DNA of 64,000 bases from Streptomyces sp. TLI_171 (GTDB taxonomy: Bacteria; Actinomycetota; Actinomycetes; Streptomycetales; Streptomycetaceae), in assembly GCF_003610255.1 (NCBI RefSeq), contig NZ_RAPS01000001.1:7033001-7097000 (forward strand). Reading direction: 5' to 3'. Under the pieces are notes generated by a model. The model ran no database searches and had not been told where the DNA came from. It was given only the letters and a program-made list of their open reading frames with translations. Positions 1-8,566 of the stretch are shown piece after piece; position 1 is the first letter of the stretch, and each line of letters opens with the position of its first letter. The position numbers and the translations under genes are program-made.

Positions 1-2
1 AG

Positions 3-1433
3 ATCCTGCCCGCGATCAACCAGGCCCGGGCGGTCAACCCGACCATCCGGATCATGGGCACCCCGTGGTCGCCGCCCGCCTGGATGAAGACCTCGGGCTC
101 GCTGAACGGCGGCAGCCTGAAGCCGGAGAACTACGGCGACTTCGCCGACTACCTGGTCAAGGCGGTCCAGGCGTACGGCGCGGCCGGCGCCCCGATCAGC
201 GACCTGACGGTGGCCAACGAGCCGAAGTTCCAGACGGTCTACCCGTCCACCGGCATGACCGCCGCCCAACAGGCCGACTTCATCAAGGTGCTGGACACCA
301 AGCTGACGGCCGCGGGCCTGCCCACCGACGTCTACGCCTACGACCACAACTGGGACGACACCTCCTTCCCGCTGAGCGTGCTCTCCCAGGACGCCTCGGT
401 GACCCGGCTCAAGGGCGCGGCCTTCCACTGCTACGGCGGCCAGCCCGAGGCCGAGCAGCAGGTCGCGAACACCGGCAAGGCGGTGTTCTTCACCGAGTGC
501 ACCGGCACCGACTCGGCGACCCCGGCGCAGACCTTCAGCAACACCCTGAAGTGGCAGACCGAGAACCTGATCATCCGCAACCTGCGCAGCGGCGGCCGCA
601 CCGCCGTGCTGTGGAACGTGGCGCTGGACGCCAACGGCGGCCCGCAGTACGGCAACTGCTCCACCACCTGCAACGGCGTGCTGGAGATCTCCGGCGGCGC
701 CTACAGCAAGAACGCCGAGTACTACGCGCTCGGACACGTCTCCAAGTTCGTCAAGGCGGGCGCCCACCGGATCGGCTCCACCAGCCAGGGCAGCGGCGGC
801 CTCCAGGACGTCGCCTTCCTGAACCCGGACGGCTCGCGCGGCGCGGTCGTGCTCAACGCCACCGGCGGCTCCCAGCACTTCTCGATCACCGACAACGGCC
901 GCTCCCTGGTCTACGACCTCCCGGCCGGCGCGGTCGCCACCTTCACCTGGCCCGGCGCGCCCACCGGCGGCGGGAGCACCGGCGGCCCGATCAACTCCGC
1001 GGCCTGGTACACCCTGGCCAACGCCAACTCCGGCAAGTGCGTGGACGCCACCGCCTGGGGCACCGCCAACGGCACCGCCGTCCAGCAGTGGGCGTGCGGC
1101 AACGGCGCCAACCAGCAGTGGCAGTTCACGCCCACCGACAACGGCTACTACCGCGTCACCAACCGCAACGCCGCCGCCGCGAGCCAGGTCCTCGACGTCA
1201 CCGGCGCCTCCACCGCCGACGGCGCCCCGATCCAGACCTGGCAGTGGTCCGGCGGCGCCAACCAGCAGTTCAAGCCCGTCCAGCAGGCCGACGGCAGCTG
1301 GACGCTGACCAACCGCAACAGCGGCAAGTGCCTGGACGTCACCGGCGTCTCCACCGCCGACGGCGCCCGCCTCCAGCAGTGGACCTGCACCGGCGGCTCC
1401 GCCCAGTCCTTCCGCCTCACCGCGGTCGGCTGA
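3..1433 (+). CDS. GH30-family glycoside hydrolase with C-terminal ricin-type lectin domain (5' partial)
   Basis: The reading frame is open from base 3, so the gene starts before the window. The visible part is the C-terminal two thirds of a GH30 (glucosylceramidase/xylanase-like) TIM barrel. GTPWSPPAWMK is a GH30 signature; the glutamate in ANEPK fits the acid/base and the one in FFTECTGT the nucleophile, giving a retaining mechanism. A beta-sandwich region follows, then a GGGSTGG linker near base 965, and a ricin-type beta-trefoil (CBM13) with three QxW-like repeats in the last 130 residues. A secreted polysaccharide-degrading enzyme is likely; the signal peptide would lie upstream of the window. 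Substrate (glucan, xylan or glucosylceramide) cannot be decided from this part. Confidence 0.9.
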   Translation: MLPAINQARAVNPTIRIMGTPWSPPAWMKTSGSLNGGSLKPENYGDFADYLVKAVQAYGAAGAPISDLTVANEPKFQTVYPSTGMTAAQQADFIKVLDTKLTAAGLPTDVYAYDHNWDDTSFPLSVLSQDASVTRLKGAAFHCYGGQPEAEQQVANTGKAVFFTECTGTDSATPAQTFSNTLKWQTENLIIRNLRSGGRTAVLWNVALDANGGPQYGNCSTTCNGVLEISGGAYSKNAEYYALGHVSKFVKAGAHRIGSTSQGSGGLQDVAFLNPDGSRGAVVLNATGGSQHFSITDNGRSLVYDLPAGAVATFTWPGAPTGGGSTGGPINSAAWYTLANANSGKCVDATAWGTANGTAVQQWACGNGANQQWQFTPTDNGYYRVTNRNAAAASQVLDVTGASTADGAPIQTWQWSGGANQQFKPVQQADGSWTLTNRNSGKCLDVTGVSTADGARLQQWTCTGGSAQSFRLTAVG

Positions 1434-1479
1434 CAACCCCCTGACCGGGACGGCCGGTTGGTGGACCGGCCGCTCCCAC

Positions 1480-1523
1480 GAGGTGCCCGCCCGGGTGTGC
1501 CTGAGCACCCGGGCGGGCACCTC
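1480..1523 (+). terminator. Strong intrinsic-type hairpin after the GH30 gene
   Basis: A perfect 18-bp inverted repeat (1480-1497 with 1506-1523) encloses an 8-base loop, 47 bp after the GH30 stop codon. There is no clear T tract, as is usual for high-GC actinobacterial terminators. It separates the GH30 gene from the radical SAM gene. Confidence 0.8.
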
Positions 1524-1549
1524 TCCACAGCGCTGACAGCCGCCCCGTG

Positions 1550-1555
1550 CATGAT
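1550..1555 (+). promoter_or_regulatory. Candidate -10 element (CATGAT) for a leaderless start
   Basis: CATGAT ends 6 bases before the ATG at 1562. The GAGGGG run abuts the ATG directly, too close to act as a ribosome binding site, so a leaderless mRNA starting at 1562 fits better. Confidence 0.4.
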
Positions 1556-1561
1556 GAGGGG

Positions 1562-2905
1562 ATGAACGGTACCGACCGGCGTTTCCACGTCATCGTGCTG
1601 TCGAACTTCGCCAAGGGCTTCGACAAGTACGCGCTCGCCTACGGCAAGGCGGGCATTCCGGAGAGCACCTTCCCCGACCGGTTCCACCTGCTGACCCGCG
1701 CGGAACTCGGCATCGGCGTCCGCAAGGCGCGACGCCTGCTCGACCGGCTGGCGGTGGCCGGCGACCGGCTGCTGGTGCTGGAGACCGAGGTCGACCCCGG
1801 CGACCTGGTGCCCAACACGGCGACCGGACTCGGCACGGAACTCCACCGCCCCGCCATCCGGCTCGCCGCCGTCCACGAACTCGACGGAACCGAACCCGAG
1901 TTCACGCTGCGTCCGACCACCGTCGAGGACGCGATGGCAGCCTCCCTGCATCTGCACGACTCGGTGCAGCGCCGGTACGCCGAGCTGCGGCCGCGCTCCG
2001 TCTCGGTGCTGCCGGTCGCCTCCGCCTGCCAGGCCAAGTGCTCGTTCTGCTTCTCCGCTGCCTCGATATCCGCCGACCAGCCCCCGGCCCGCGTCCCGTG
2101 GGACACCGTCGCCTCCTGGCTGGAACGGGCCCGCACGGCCGGCGCCGAACGCGCGGTGATCACCGGCGGCGGCGAGCCCACCATCCTGCCGTTCGACCAG
2201 CAGCTGCGGCTGGTCTCCGCCTGCTCCGCGACCTTCCCGAAGGTCGTCCTGATCACCAACGGCCACACCCTGGCGAAGGGCGGGCCCGGCGAGCGCGCCG
2301 ACCGGCTGGCCGCGCTGAGCGACGCGGGCCTGGGCGTGCTGGCCGTCTCCCGGCACCACCAGGACGACGCGGTCAGCGCCCGCCTGATGATGCTCGACAC
2401 GCCCGTCGCCTCGCTGGTCGACGCCTGGCGCACCGGACGCGACCGCTGGCCGGGCCTGCGGCTGCGCCTGATCTGCGTGCTCCAGCACGGCGGCGTCGCC
2501 GACGAGGCCGGCATCGCCGCCTACCTCTCCTGGGCGGCCGCCCTCGGCGTCGAAGAGGTCTGCTTCAAGGAGCTCTACGTCTCCACCAGCACCGAATCGC
2601 TCTACTTCGACCGCGCCGCGAACACCTGGAGCCGCGACCACCAGGTCTCGCTGTCCGTCGTCACCCGGTTCGCGGCCCGGCACGGCTTCGAGACGGCCGA
2701 CCGCCTCCCCTGGGGCGCCCCGGTCCTCGACGGCAGCTGGGCCGGCCGGCCGATGCGGATCGCTGCCTACACCGAGCCCAGCCTGTACTGGGAACGCGCC
2801 CACGGCATCGCCCGCAGCTGGAACGTCCTGGCCGACGGCCGCTGCTACGCCTCCCTGGAGGACCGGGCCAGCGAGATCCTGCCGGAAGGAGCGGTGGCGG
2901 TATGA
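1562..2905 (+). CDS. Radical SAM protein of unknown function
   Basis: A 447-residue protein with the radical SAM cluster motif C-x3-C-x2-C (Cys156, Cys160, Cys163: CQAKCSFC) and the SAM-binding GGGEP motif at about 202-206. It should bind a 4Fe-4S cluster and generate a 5'-deoxyadenosyl radical. About 150 residues precede the cluster, an unusually long N-terminal domain with no motif I recognise. A late segment with a conserved-looking Cys (NVLADGRCYASLED) could help bind a second cluster or substrate. The stop overlaps the next start by ATGA (2902-2905), so it is translationally coupled to an aminotransferase-fold protein. I chose ATG 1562; an in-frame GTG at 1547 has no ribosome binding site. 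The reaction is not predictable from this sequence. Confidence 0.85.
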   Translation: MNGTDRRFHVIVLSNFAKGFDKYALAYGKAGIPESTFPDRFHLLTRAELGIGVRKARRLLDRLAVAGDRLLVLETEVDPGDLVPNTATGLGTELHRPAIRLAAVHELDGTEPEFTLRPTTVEDAMAASLHLHDSVQRRYAELRPRSVSVLPVASACQAKCSFCFSAASISADQPPARVPWDTVASWLERARTAGAERAVITGGGEPTILPFDQQLRLVSACSATFPKVVLITNGHTLAKGGPGERADRLAALSDAGLGVLAVSRHHQDDAVSARLMMLDTPVASLVDAWRTGRDRWPGLRLRLICVLQHGGVADEAGIAAYLSWAAALGVEEVCFKELYVSTSTESLYFDRAANTWSRDHQVSLSVVTRFAARHGFETADRLPWGAPVLDGSWAGRPMRIAAYTEPSLYWERAHGIARSWNVLADGRCYASLEDRASEILPEGAVAV

Positions 2906-3918
2906 GGTTCGACGAGTTCCAGGACTACCGACAGCGGCAACTCAGCGCCACCCCAGGCCTGTTGGACGCCGCGGAGACCAACGTGTACCGGGCGCTCGCC
3001 CCGCTGCGGCCCGCACCCCCGGCGCGGACGGGCACGGTGTACCGGTGCGACCTGGCCCGGACGTGGCTGCGCCGCTACGGGCTGCCCGAGGAGTGGTCCC
3101 GCCGGGCGATGGTCAGCCGGGGCGTCCGGCACGGCCTGTCCCTGATGTTCGGTCAACTGCACGCCGAGAAGGCCCGGTTGTGGATTCCCTCGGACGTGTA
3201 CCCGGTCTACGCCGAGCTGGCCCGCGCCGCCGGCCTGAACCCGGGGACCTACCCGACCCTGCCCGCCCCGGTCCTCCCCGCGTCAGCGGCGACCGACCGC
3301 CCCGAGTACCTGCTGCTCGCCAACCCCAGCAAGCCGCTCGGCCGGTACCTCACCGACCCCGAGTGCGCCGAACTTACCGCCTGGCTGGGGGAGTCGCCGC
3401 AGCGCCGGCTGCTGATCGACAGCGTCTACGACCTGGGCGCCCCGTTCGCCGACGGCACCCGGCGGCTGCTGGAGACCGGCCGCACGATCCTGCTGCACTC
3501 GGTCACCAAGGGCTGGCTGTGGCCGCAGACCTTCGGCGTGGTCCTGCTCGGCCCCGACCGGACGGAGGCGGCCGAGGCGTTCCGGGCGGACCCACCGTCG
3601 CCGGAGCAACTGCAGCTCGCCGAACACCTGTTGGCGGACCACCAGGACACCCCCCGACAGGTCGCCGCCGAACTCGCCGCCCGGGCCGAGCGCCTGTTCG
3701 GCCGGCTGCCCGGCGAGGTGCTCGCGGCGATCCCCGCCGCGAGCCGGACCAGCCCCGGCAACTACTTCTTCCCGGTCGCCGTCCCCGCCGAGACCCTCCG
3801 GCAGGAACACGGCCTGCTCGCCCTCCCGATCACCGTGTTCGGCCCCAGCAGCTGGGCCGGCTCCGTCCTGACCAGCCTCGCCCCCGCGTTCGCCGCACCC
3901 ACGGGGGCGCCCCGCTGA
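2902..3918 (+). CDS. PLP-dependent aminotransferase-fold (class I/II-like) protein
   Basis: A 338-residue protein that resembles fold-type I aminotransferases in its core: NPSKPLGR (141-148) matches the NP-x-NPTG motif, Asp173 and Tyr176 in LLIDSVYD fit the PLP-ring contacts, and Lys203 in HSVTKGW is the candidate Schiff-base lysine. It is shorter than normal class I enzymes (about 390-400), and the N-terminal half is divergent, so the substrate pocket is unlike ordinary transaminases. It is co-translated with the preceding radical SAM gene through an ATGA overlap, which implies a shared pathway, for example radical rearrangement followed by transamination or decarboxylation of the same molecule. 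The specific reaction is inference only. It could also be a PLP enzyme that has lost transamination. Confidence 0.75.
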   Translation: MRFDEFQDYRQRQLSATPGLLDAAETNVYRALAPLRPAPPARTGTVYRCDLARTWLRRYGLPEEWSRRAMVSRGVRHGLSLMFGQLHAEKARLWIPSDVYPVYAELARAAGLNPGTYPTLPAPVLPASAATDRPEYLLLANPSKPLGRYLTDPECAELTAWLGESPQRRLLIDSVYDLGAPFADGTRRLLETGRTILLHSVTKGWLWPQTFGVVLLGPDRTEAAEAFRADPPSPEQLQLAEHLLADHQDTPRQVAAELAARAERLFGRLPGEVLAAIPAASRTSPGNYFFPVAVPAETLRQEHGLLALPITVFGPSSWAGSVLTSLAPAFAAPTGAPR

Positions 3919-3939
3919 GAACCGCCGCTCGCCCGCCGC

Positions 3940-4869
3940 TCAGCGCTGGGCCAGCACCTCCAGCAGGCGGGTCAGCGAAGTGCCCAGGTTCCACCGCTCG
4001 GCGAGCGTCTCCAGCGCCATCGGGTCGCGCGGCTCGCGCGGCAACTCGGGGTCGAAGGGCGGGAGTTCGACATCCTTGGCGACCTGCACCACGGTCGGCG
4101 CGACCTCCAGGTACGGGGCCGCCTCCAGCAGGTTCCGGCGGCGGGCCGGCGTCAGCTTCGAGGACGGATCGGCGGCGGCCGCGCGGACGCCCGCCAGGTC
4201 GCCGTACTCCTGGATCAGCTGGGTCGCGGTCTTCTCGCCGATCCCCTTCACACCCGGCAGGCCGTCACTGGCGTCGCCGCGCAGCGCCGCCAGGTCCGCG
4301 TAACCCGCGCCGCGGACGCCGTACTTCTCCAGCAGCGCCGCATCGTCCATCCGCTGCGCCGCGCCGATCCCCTTCACCGGGTACAGCACCGTCACCGCCC
4401 GGGCGTCGTCGACCAGCTGGAACAGGTCCCGGTCGCCGGTGACGATCTGCACCGGGCCGGTGGCGCGGGTGGCCAGCGTGCCGATCACGTCGTCCGCCTC
4501 GTAGCCCGGCGCGCCGACCCGGGCCAGGCCCACGGCGTCCAGCACCTGCTCGATCACCGGGACCTGCGGGGCGAGGGTGTCCGGCACCTCCTCCTCGCCG
4601 TCGGTGGCGGCCTCCGCGACCCGGTGGGTCTTGTAGGTGGGGATCAGGTCGACCCGCCACTGCGGACGCCAGTCGGCGTCCATGCAGGCCACCAGCTGGT
4701 CGGGACCGTGGTCCTGGACCAGGCGGGAGATGAAGTCCAGCAGGCCGCGCACCGCGTTCACCGGCTCGCCCTGCGGCGAGCGCAGCGAATCCGGGACGCC
4801 GAAGTAGGCGCGGAAGTAGAGGCTCGCGGTGTCGAGCAGCATCAGACGCGGTGCGGTCGGTACGGTCAC
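3940..4869 (-). CDS. 5'-3' exonuclease (PolA N-terminal domain-like, stand-alone)
   Basis: About 309 residues, matching the 5'-3' exonuclease/FEN domain of DNA polymerase I without the polymerase. Visible metal-binding acids include LLDTASLYFRAYF near the start, CMDADWR, EADDVIGTLA and TGDRDLFQL; the helix-hairpin-helix segment LPGVKGIGEKTATQLI binds duplex DNA. It probably trims flaps or RNA primers during replication and repair, as similar stand-alone proteins common in actinobacteria are thought to do. I favour GTG 4869 because CATGAT lies exactly 6 bases upstream (leaderless pattern); the alternative is ATG 4887, which adds MRHDRG. It converges on the aminotransferase-fold gene with a 21-bp gap. 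Confidence 0.9.
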   Translation of the reverse strand: MTVPTAPRLMLLDTASLYFRAYFGVPDSLRSPQGEPVNAVRGLLDFISRLVQDHGPDQLVACMDADWRPQWRVDLIPTYKTHRVAEAATDGEEEVPDTLAPQVPVIEQVLDAVGLARVGAPGYEADDVIGTLATRATGPVQIVTGDRDLFQLVDDARAVTVLYPVKGIGAAQRMDDAALLEKYGVRGAGYADLAALRGDASDGLPGVKGIGEKTATQLIQEYGDLAGVRAAAADPSSKLTPARRRNLLEAAPYLEVAPTVVQVAKDVELPPFDPELPREPRDPMALETLAERWNLGTSLTRLLEVLAQR

Positions 4870-4943
4870 CCCCCGATCATGCCGCATCCCGCCGACAGTC
4901 GGCGGCGACGAGACGGTGACGACCCGTCAGCGGTGCGGGGGCT

Positions 4944-4973
4944 CCCGACGGGGGCGCGGGGGCTCCCGTCGGG
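4944..4973 (-). terminator. Hairpin at the end of the CDF gene, inside a duplicated GC-rich motif
   Basis: CCCGACGGG (4944-4952) pairs with CCCGTCGGG (4965-4973). The arms lie in two imperfect tandem copies of a roughly 20-bp GC-rich unit (about 4935-4979), just beyond the CDF stop codon. Confidence 0.5.
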
Positions 4974-4982
4974 GGTGCGGGA

Positions 4983-6068
4983 TCAGTGCGGGTGCGGGCC
5001 CGAGCGGTGCACCGGGCCGTGCGAGTCCGCGCAGTGCTCCCGCGCCTCCTCCTCGGCCGCGGCCGCCGCCGCGCTGCTCGGCGCGATCTGCAGCAGCCCG
5101 TCCGCGTCCCCCTCGCCGACGTGATCGACCTGCAGCGTGGTGTGGGTGATCCGGTACTCCTCGCGCAGCCGGCGCTGCAGCTCGTGCTGTACCGCGTGGC
5201 AGTCGCCCCCCGGGGTGACCAGGATGTGCGCGGACAGGGCGGGCTCGTTCGAGGTGATCTCCCAGATGTGCAGGTCGTGGATCTCCTCCACCTGCTCCAA
5301 CGCCACCAGCCGGTCGGCGACCCGGTCCGGGTCGATCCCGGCGGGCGCCGCCTCAAGGAAGATCCGCGCCGAGTCCCGGACCAGTCCGATCCCGGCCCGC
5401 AGCATCAGCGCCACCACCACCAGCGAGGCGATCGCGTCCGCCCGCACGAACCCGGTGAACAGCACCACCGCACCCGCCAGCGCCGTGGCGATGAACGCGT
5501 ACAAGTCGGTCAGGACGTGCTGGAAAGCGCCTTCCACGTTCAGCGAGGACCGGTTCGCCCGCGACAGGCACCAGGTCGCCGCGATGTTCACCACCACGCC
5601 GACCAGCGCCGTCACCAGCACCAGCGAACCCGTCACCGCCGGCGGCGAGATCAGCCGCGTCACCGCCTCGTAGCCCAGCCACGCCGACAGCACCAGCAGC
5701 GTGACCCCGTTCGCCTGCGCCGACAGGATCTCCGCCCGCTTCAGCCCGTACGTGTAGCCGCCGCGCGCCGGACGCGCCGCCAGCCGCATCGCCACCAGGG
5801 CCAGCGCGATCGACGCGGCGTCGGTCAGCATGTGCGCCGCGTCCGAGATCAGCGCCAGCGACTGGGCGGCGAAACCGACCACCACCTCGCCCGCCATGAA
5901 GACCAGCAGCAGCACCAGCGCGCTCCACAGCCACTTCCGGTCCGCGTCCGCCGACACCGCGTGGCTGTGACCGCGATGCCCGCCGTGTCCGGCGTGCTCG
6001 TGGCCCTCCGGCCCGGCGTGGTCGTGGCCGTGCTCCTGGTCGTGCGCGTCGTGCGCGTGCTCGGCCAT
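4983..6068 (-). CDS. Cation diffusion facilitator (CDF) family zinc/cobalt-type exporter
   Basis: A 361-residue inner-membrane proton-coupled metal exporter. The first 38 residues are very rich in His, Asp and Glu (HAHDAHDQEHGHDH and similar), a metal-buffering tail. Six hydrophobic helices follow; the transport-site acids and histidines are visible as SDAAHMLTD in helix 2 and HVLTD in helix 5. The cytoplasmic C-terminal domain (HDLHIWEITS) is typical, and the protein ends in another His-containing tail. The start at 6068 has GGAGGGA at good spacing; the frame is open much further upstream but without supporting signals. It is divergent from the chromate transporter across 169 bp. Zn(II) is the most likely substrate; Co, Cd or Ni are possible. 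Confidence 0.93.
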   Translation of the reverse strand: MAEHAHDAHDQEHGHDHAGPEGHEHAGHGGHRGHSHAVSADADRKWLWSALVLLLVFMAGEVVVGFAAQSLALISDAAHMLTDAASIALALVAMRLAARPARGGYTYGLKRAEILSAQANGVTLLVLSAWLGYEAVTRLISPPAVTGSLVLVTALVGVVVNIAATWCLSRANRSSLNVEGAFQHVLTDLYAFIATALAGAVVLFTGFVRADAIASLVVVALMLRAGIGLVRDSARIFLEAAPAGIDPDRVADRLVALEQVEEIHDLHIWEITSNEPALSAHILVTPGGDCHAVQHELQRRLREEYRITHTTLQVDHVGEGDADGLLQIAPSSAAAAAAEEEAREHCADSHGPVHRSGPHPH

Positions 6069-6237
6069 CGAGATCCCTCCGCTCTGGTGCCCGCACGGGA
6101 AGTGAACCCCAATTCGGAGGAAGATCCAAAGGCTGCACTGGTGACCGTTGTCGTTCCCCTGTAGGCCATTCGGGTCCGATAAGGTGCGGCCCGCGTCCGC
6201 GCAGGCCGCGCGGGCATTCGACGGAGGGCGGAGCGGC

Positions 6238-7461
6238 ATGGCGGACGGGACCGCGGATCGGGTGCCACTCACGGTCATCGCCAGGGAGTGGGGCCGGATC
6301 GGCGTCCTCGGCTTCGGCGGACCGCCCGCGCACATCCTGCTGCTGCGCAGGCTCTGCGTGGAACAGCGCGGCTGGATCGCCGCGAGCGAGTTCGAGGACG
6401 GCATCGCCGCCACCAACCTGCTGCCCGGCCCGGCCTCCACCCAGCTGGCGATCTTCACCGCCTGGCGACTGCGCGGCCCCGCCGGCGCACTGGTCGGCGG
6501 CGCGGCGTTCATCGTCCCCGGACTGCTGCTGATCCTGCTGCTGTCCGCCCTGTTCCTGGCCGGCAACCCGCCGCGCTGGGTGCTCGGCGCGGCCGCCGGC
6601 GCGGGCTCGGCCGTCGCCGCCGTCGCCGTCCAGGCCGCCAGCACGCTCGTCCCGCCCAGCCTGCGGCGCTCCGGCCCCGGCCGGGCCCGGCTGCGCTGGG
6701 GCTGCTACCTGCTGCTCGGCGCGGCCGCCGTGATCCTCACCGGCCCCTGGCTGGTGCTCGCCCTGATCGGCGCCGGCGCCGCGGAGATCGCCTTCCGCCG
6801 CCGCACCCGCGGAACCAACCCAACGGGGGACGCCGCGCTGGGCCGACCGGACGCCGACCCGCCCGCCGCACCGAAGGGACCGCGACTCGCGCTCCCGCTG
6901 CTCGCGCCCGGCCTGGCCGCCACCGGCGGGCTCGGCGCGCTCGCCTGGGTGGCGTTCAAGGTCGGCGCGCTGTCCTACGGCGGCGGATTCGTGATCATCC
7001 CGCTGATGCAGCAGGACGCGGTCCACCGCTACCACTGGATGACGGACGGTCAGTTCCTGAACGCCGTCGCGCTCGGCCAGATCACCCCCGGGCCGGTCGT
7101 GCAGACCGTCTCGGTGGTCGGCTACGCGGCCGCCGGCGTCCTCGGCGGACTGCTGGCCGCGACCGTCGCGTTCGCGCCGTCCTTCCTGTTCGTGCTGTTC
7201 GGCGCGGCCCAGTTCGACCGTCTGCGCGCCAACACCGCCGTCCAGGACTTCCTCACCGGCGCGGGCCCCGCCGTGATCGGCGCGATCGCCGGCTCCGCCC
7301 TCCCGCTGGCGCTGGCCCTCAGCCGCCCCTGGCAGTACGCGGTGCTGGCGCTCGCAGCCGGCTGGCTGCTCGGGCTGCGCCGCGGCATCGTCCCCTGCCT
7401 GCTCGGCGCGGCCGCCCTCGGCATCCTCGCCACCACCGCGGCCGGCCTGCCTCTCCCGTAG
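6238..7461 (+). CDS. chrA: Chromate ion transporter ChrA (CHR family)
   Basis: A 407-residue membrane protein with two homologous CHR halves: the first at about 10-190 (WGRIGVLGFGGPPAHILLL, LLPGPASTQLAIF) and the second at about 215-400 (FKVGALSYGGGFVIIPLMQ, LGQITPGPVVQTVSVVGY). The paired GFGGP/SYGGG and LPGP/TPGP motifs define the family. A hydrophilic, Pro-rich linker lies between the halves. It exports chromate, usually giving chromate resistance, though many homologues have unproven substrates. ATG 6238 is preceded by GGAGGG 9 bases upstream. The stop codon lies in a 46-bp sequence that is repeated 74 bp downstream. Confidence 0.92.
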   Translation: MADGTADRVPLTVIAREWGRIGVLGFGGPPAHILLLRRLCVEQRGWIAASEFEDGIAATNLLPGPASTQLAIFTAWRLRGPAGALVGGAAFIVPGLLLILLLSALFLAGNPPRWVLGAAAGAGSAVAAVAVQAASTLVPPSLRRSGPGRARLRWGCYLLLGAAAVILTGPWLVLALIGAGAAEIAFRRRTRGTNPTGDAALGRPDADPPAAPKGPRLALPLLAPGLAATGGLGALAWVAFKVGALSYGGGFVIIPLMQQDAVHRYHWMTDGQFLNAVALGQITPGPVVQTVSVVGYAAAGVLGGLLAATVAFAPSFLFVLFGAAQFDRLRANTAVQDFLTGAGPAVIGAIAGSALPLALALSRPWQYAVLALAAGWLLGLRRGIVPCLLGAAALGILATTAAGLPLP

Positions 7462-7575
7462 CCCGCCCAGGGCGGTCCGCCGACGCTTGCCTGCTGCTCC
7501 CGTGGGCAGACGCCGCCGGCCAGTTGCTGCCGTAGCCCGCCCGGGCCGCCCGCCGACGCTTGCCTGCTGCTCCCG
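7456..7575. repeat. Direct duplication of the chrA stop-codon region
   Basis: Bases 7456-7502 and 7530-7575 are near-identical (about 46 bp each; the 3' 25 bases match exactly). The first copy carries the chrA stop codon; the second ends just before the 3' end of the convergent hydrolase gene. Confidence 0.8.
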
Positions 7576-7582
7576 GCGTCTG

Positions 7583-8338
7583 TCAGACCACCGGGAGGGC
7601 GGCGGATTCCGGGGTGGCGGGGGTGGTGAGCGGGGCCAGCCGGGTGGCGTTGACCAGGGCGCGGGCGATCCGGAGGTCCTCGCCCTGCTCGGGGTGCCAC
7701 TGGACGCCGAGGGTGAAGCCGGCGCCCTCGACCGCCTCGACGGTGCCGTCCGCCGCGTGGGCGCAGACGGCCAGGCCCTCGCCGAGCCGGGCCACCGCCT
7801 GGTGGTGGTAGGTCGGGACGACCACCGACTCCTCCGGCAGCAGGTCGGCGAGGAGGGTGCCGGGCACCGGACGGATCGGGTGCCGCCCGTACTCGCCGGG
7901 CTCGCCGATGTGGCTGAGCTCGTCGCCGACCACGTCCGGCAGGTGCTGGATCAGGGAGCCGCCGCAGACCACGTTCAGCAGTTGCATGCCGCGGCAGATG
8001 CCCAGCAGCGGGGTGCCGGCGGCGAGCGCGGCGCGGATCAGCGCGGCCTCCCACAGGTCGCGCTCGGGGGCGTTGGCCGTGGTCAGGTGGTGGGCGCGCT
8101 CGCCGTAGAGGGTGGGGGAGACGTCCTCGCCGCCCGCGATCACCAGGCCGTCGAGGCGGGCGACGGCGGCCGCGGCGTACTGCGGTGCGTCCGGCGGGAG
8201 CATCACCGCGATGGCGCCGGCGGCCTGGATCAGGGCCGGGTAGCTCTCGGACAGCAGTACCGAGCGCATGCTGTCCCACCTCCCCCAGGCGGCGTCGGTG
8301 AGACAGGTGCTGATGCCGATCACGGGGCGAGAGGTCAT
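7583..8338 (-). CDS. Gamma-glutamyl-gamma-aminobutyrate hydrolase family (PuuD-like, class I glutaminase fold)
   Basis: A 251-residue class I glutamine amidotransferase-fold hydrolase of the peptidase C26 family. The catalytic triad is visible: the Cys nucleophile in GICRGMQLLN, His and Glu in QWHPEQG, with the YHHQAV segment typical of PuuD-like enzymes. These hydrolyse gamma-glutamyl amides, as in putrescine catabolism or removal of glutamyl tags. No other putrescine pathway genes lie nearby, so the substrate is open. I chose ATG 8338 (MTSRPVIG); an in-frame start 9 bases upstream is possible. It is a single gene, convergent with chrA. Confidence 0.9.
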   Translation of the reverse strand: MTSRPVIGISTCLTDAAWGRWDSMRSVLLSESYPALIQAAGAIAVMLPPDAPQYAAAAVARLDGLVIAGGEDVSPTLYGERAHHLTTANAPERDLWEAALIRAALAAGTPLLGICRGMQLLNVVCGGSLIQHLPDVVGDELSHIGEPGEYGRHPIRPVPGTLLADLLPEESVVVPTYHHQAVARLGEGLAVCAHAADGTVEAVEGAGFTLGVQWHPEQGEDLRIARALVNATRLAPLTTPATPESAALPVV

Positions 8339-8553
8339 GGCGCGCATTCTGCCGTGCCGCTGAACCCCCGGCTGCGCGACCCACCCCCCTCGTGCGCCCC
8401 CTCAGGCGCGTGGAGCACATTGCGCGCCCCGGTGGCTCCCGGGAGCACCCCCGAACGGTCCCGCCAGGGGCCGATGCGCGATTCTCACCGGAATCTCATC
8501 GCCCGACCCCCGATTCCGGCCCCGCGCTGATTTCCCGCTTATCCGCAGCCCCC

Positions 8554-8559
8554 TAGGGT
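8554..8559 (+). promoter_or_regulatory. Candidate -10 element TAGGGT for a leaderless GTG start
   Basis: TAGGGT lies 7 bases upstream of GTG 8567 with no ribosome binding site between them. Confidence 0.5.
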
Positions 8560-8566
8560 CGGGGAT

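Noticed and set aside
1547-1561. GTG 1547 as start of the radical SAM gene
   Set aside because: No ribosome binding site; the ATG 1562 has a -10-like CATGAT 6 bases upstream.
1148-2803. Minus-strand frame antisense to the radical SAM gene
   Set aside because: The plus strand has CxxxCxxC and GGGEP; the antisense has only composition-driven frame.
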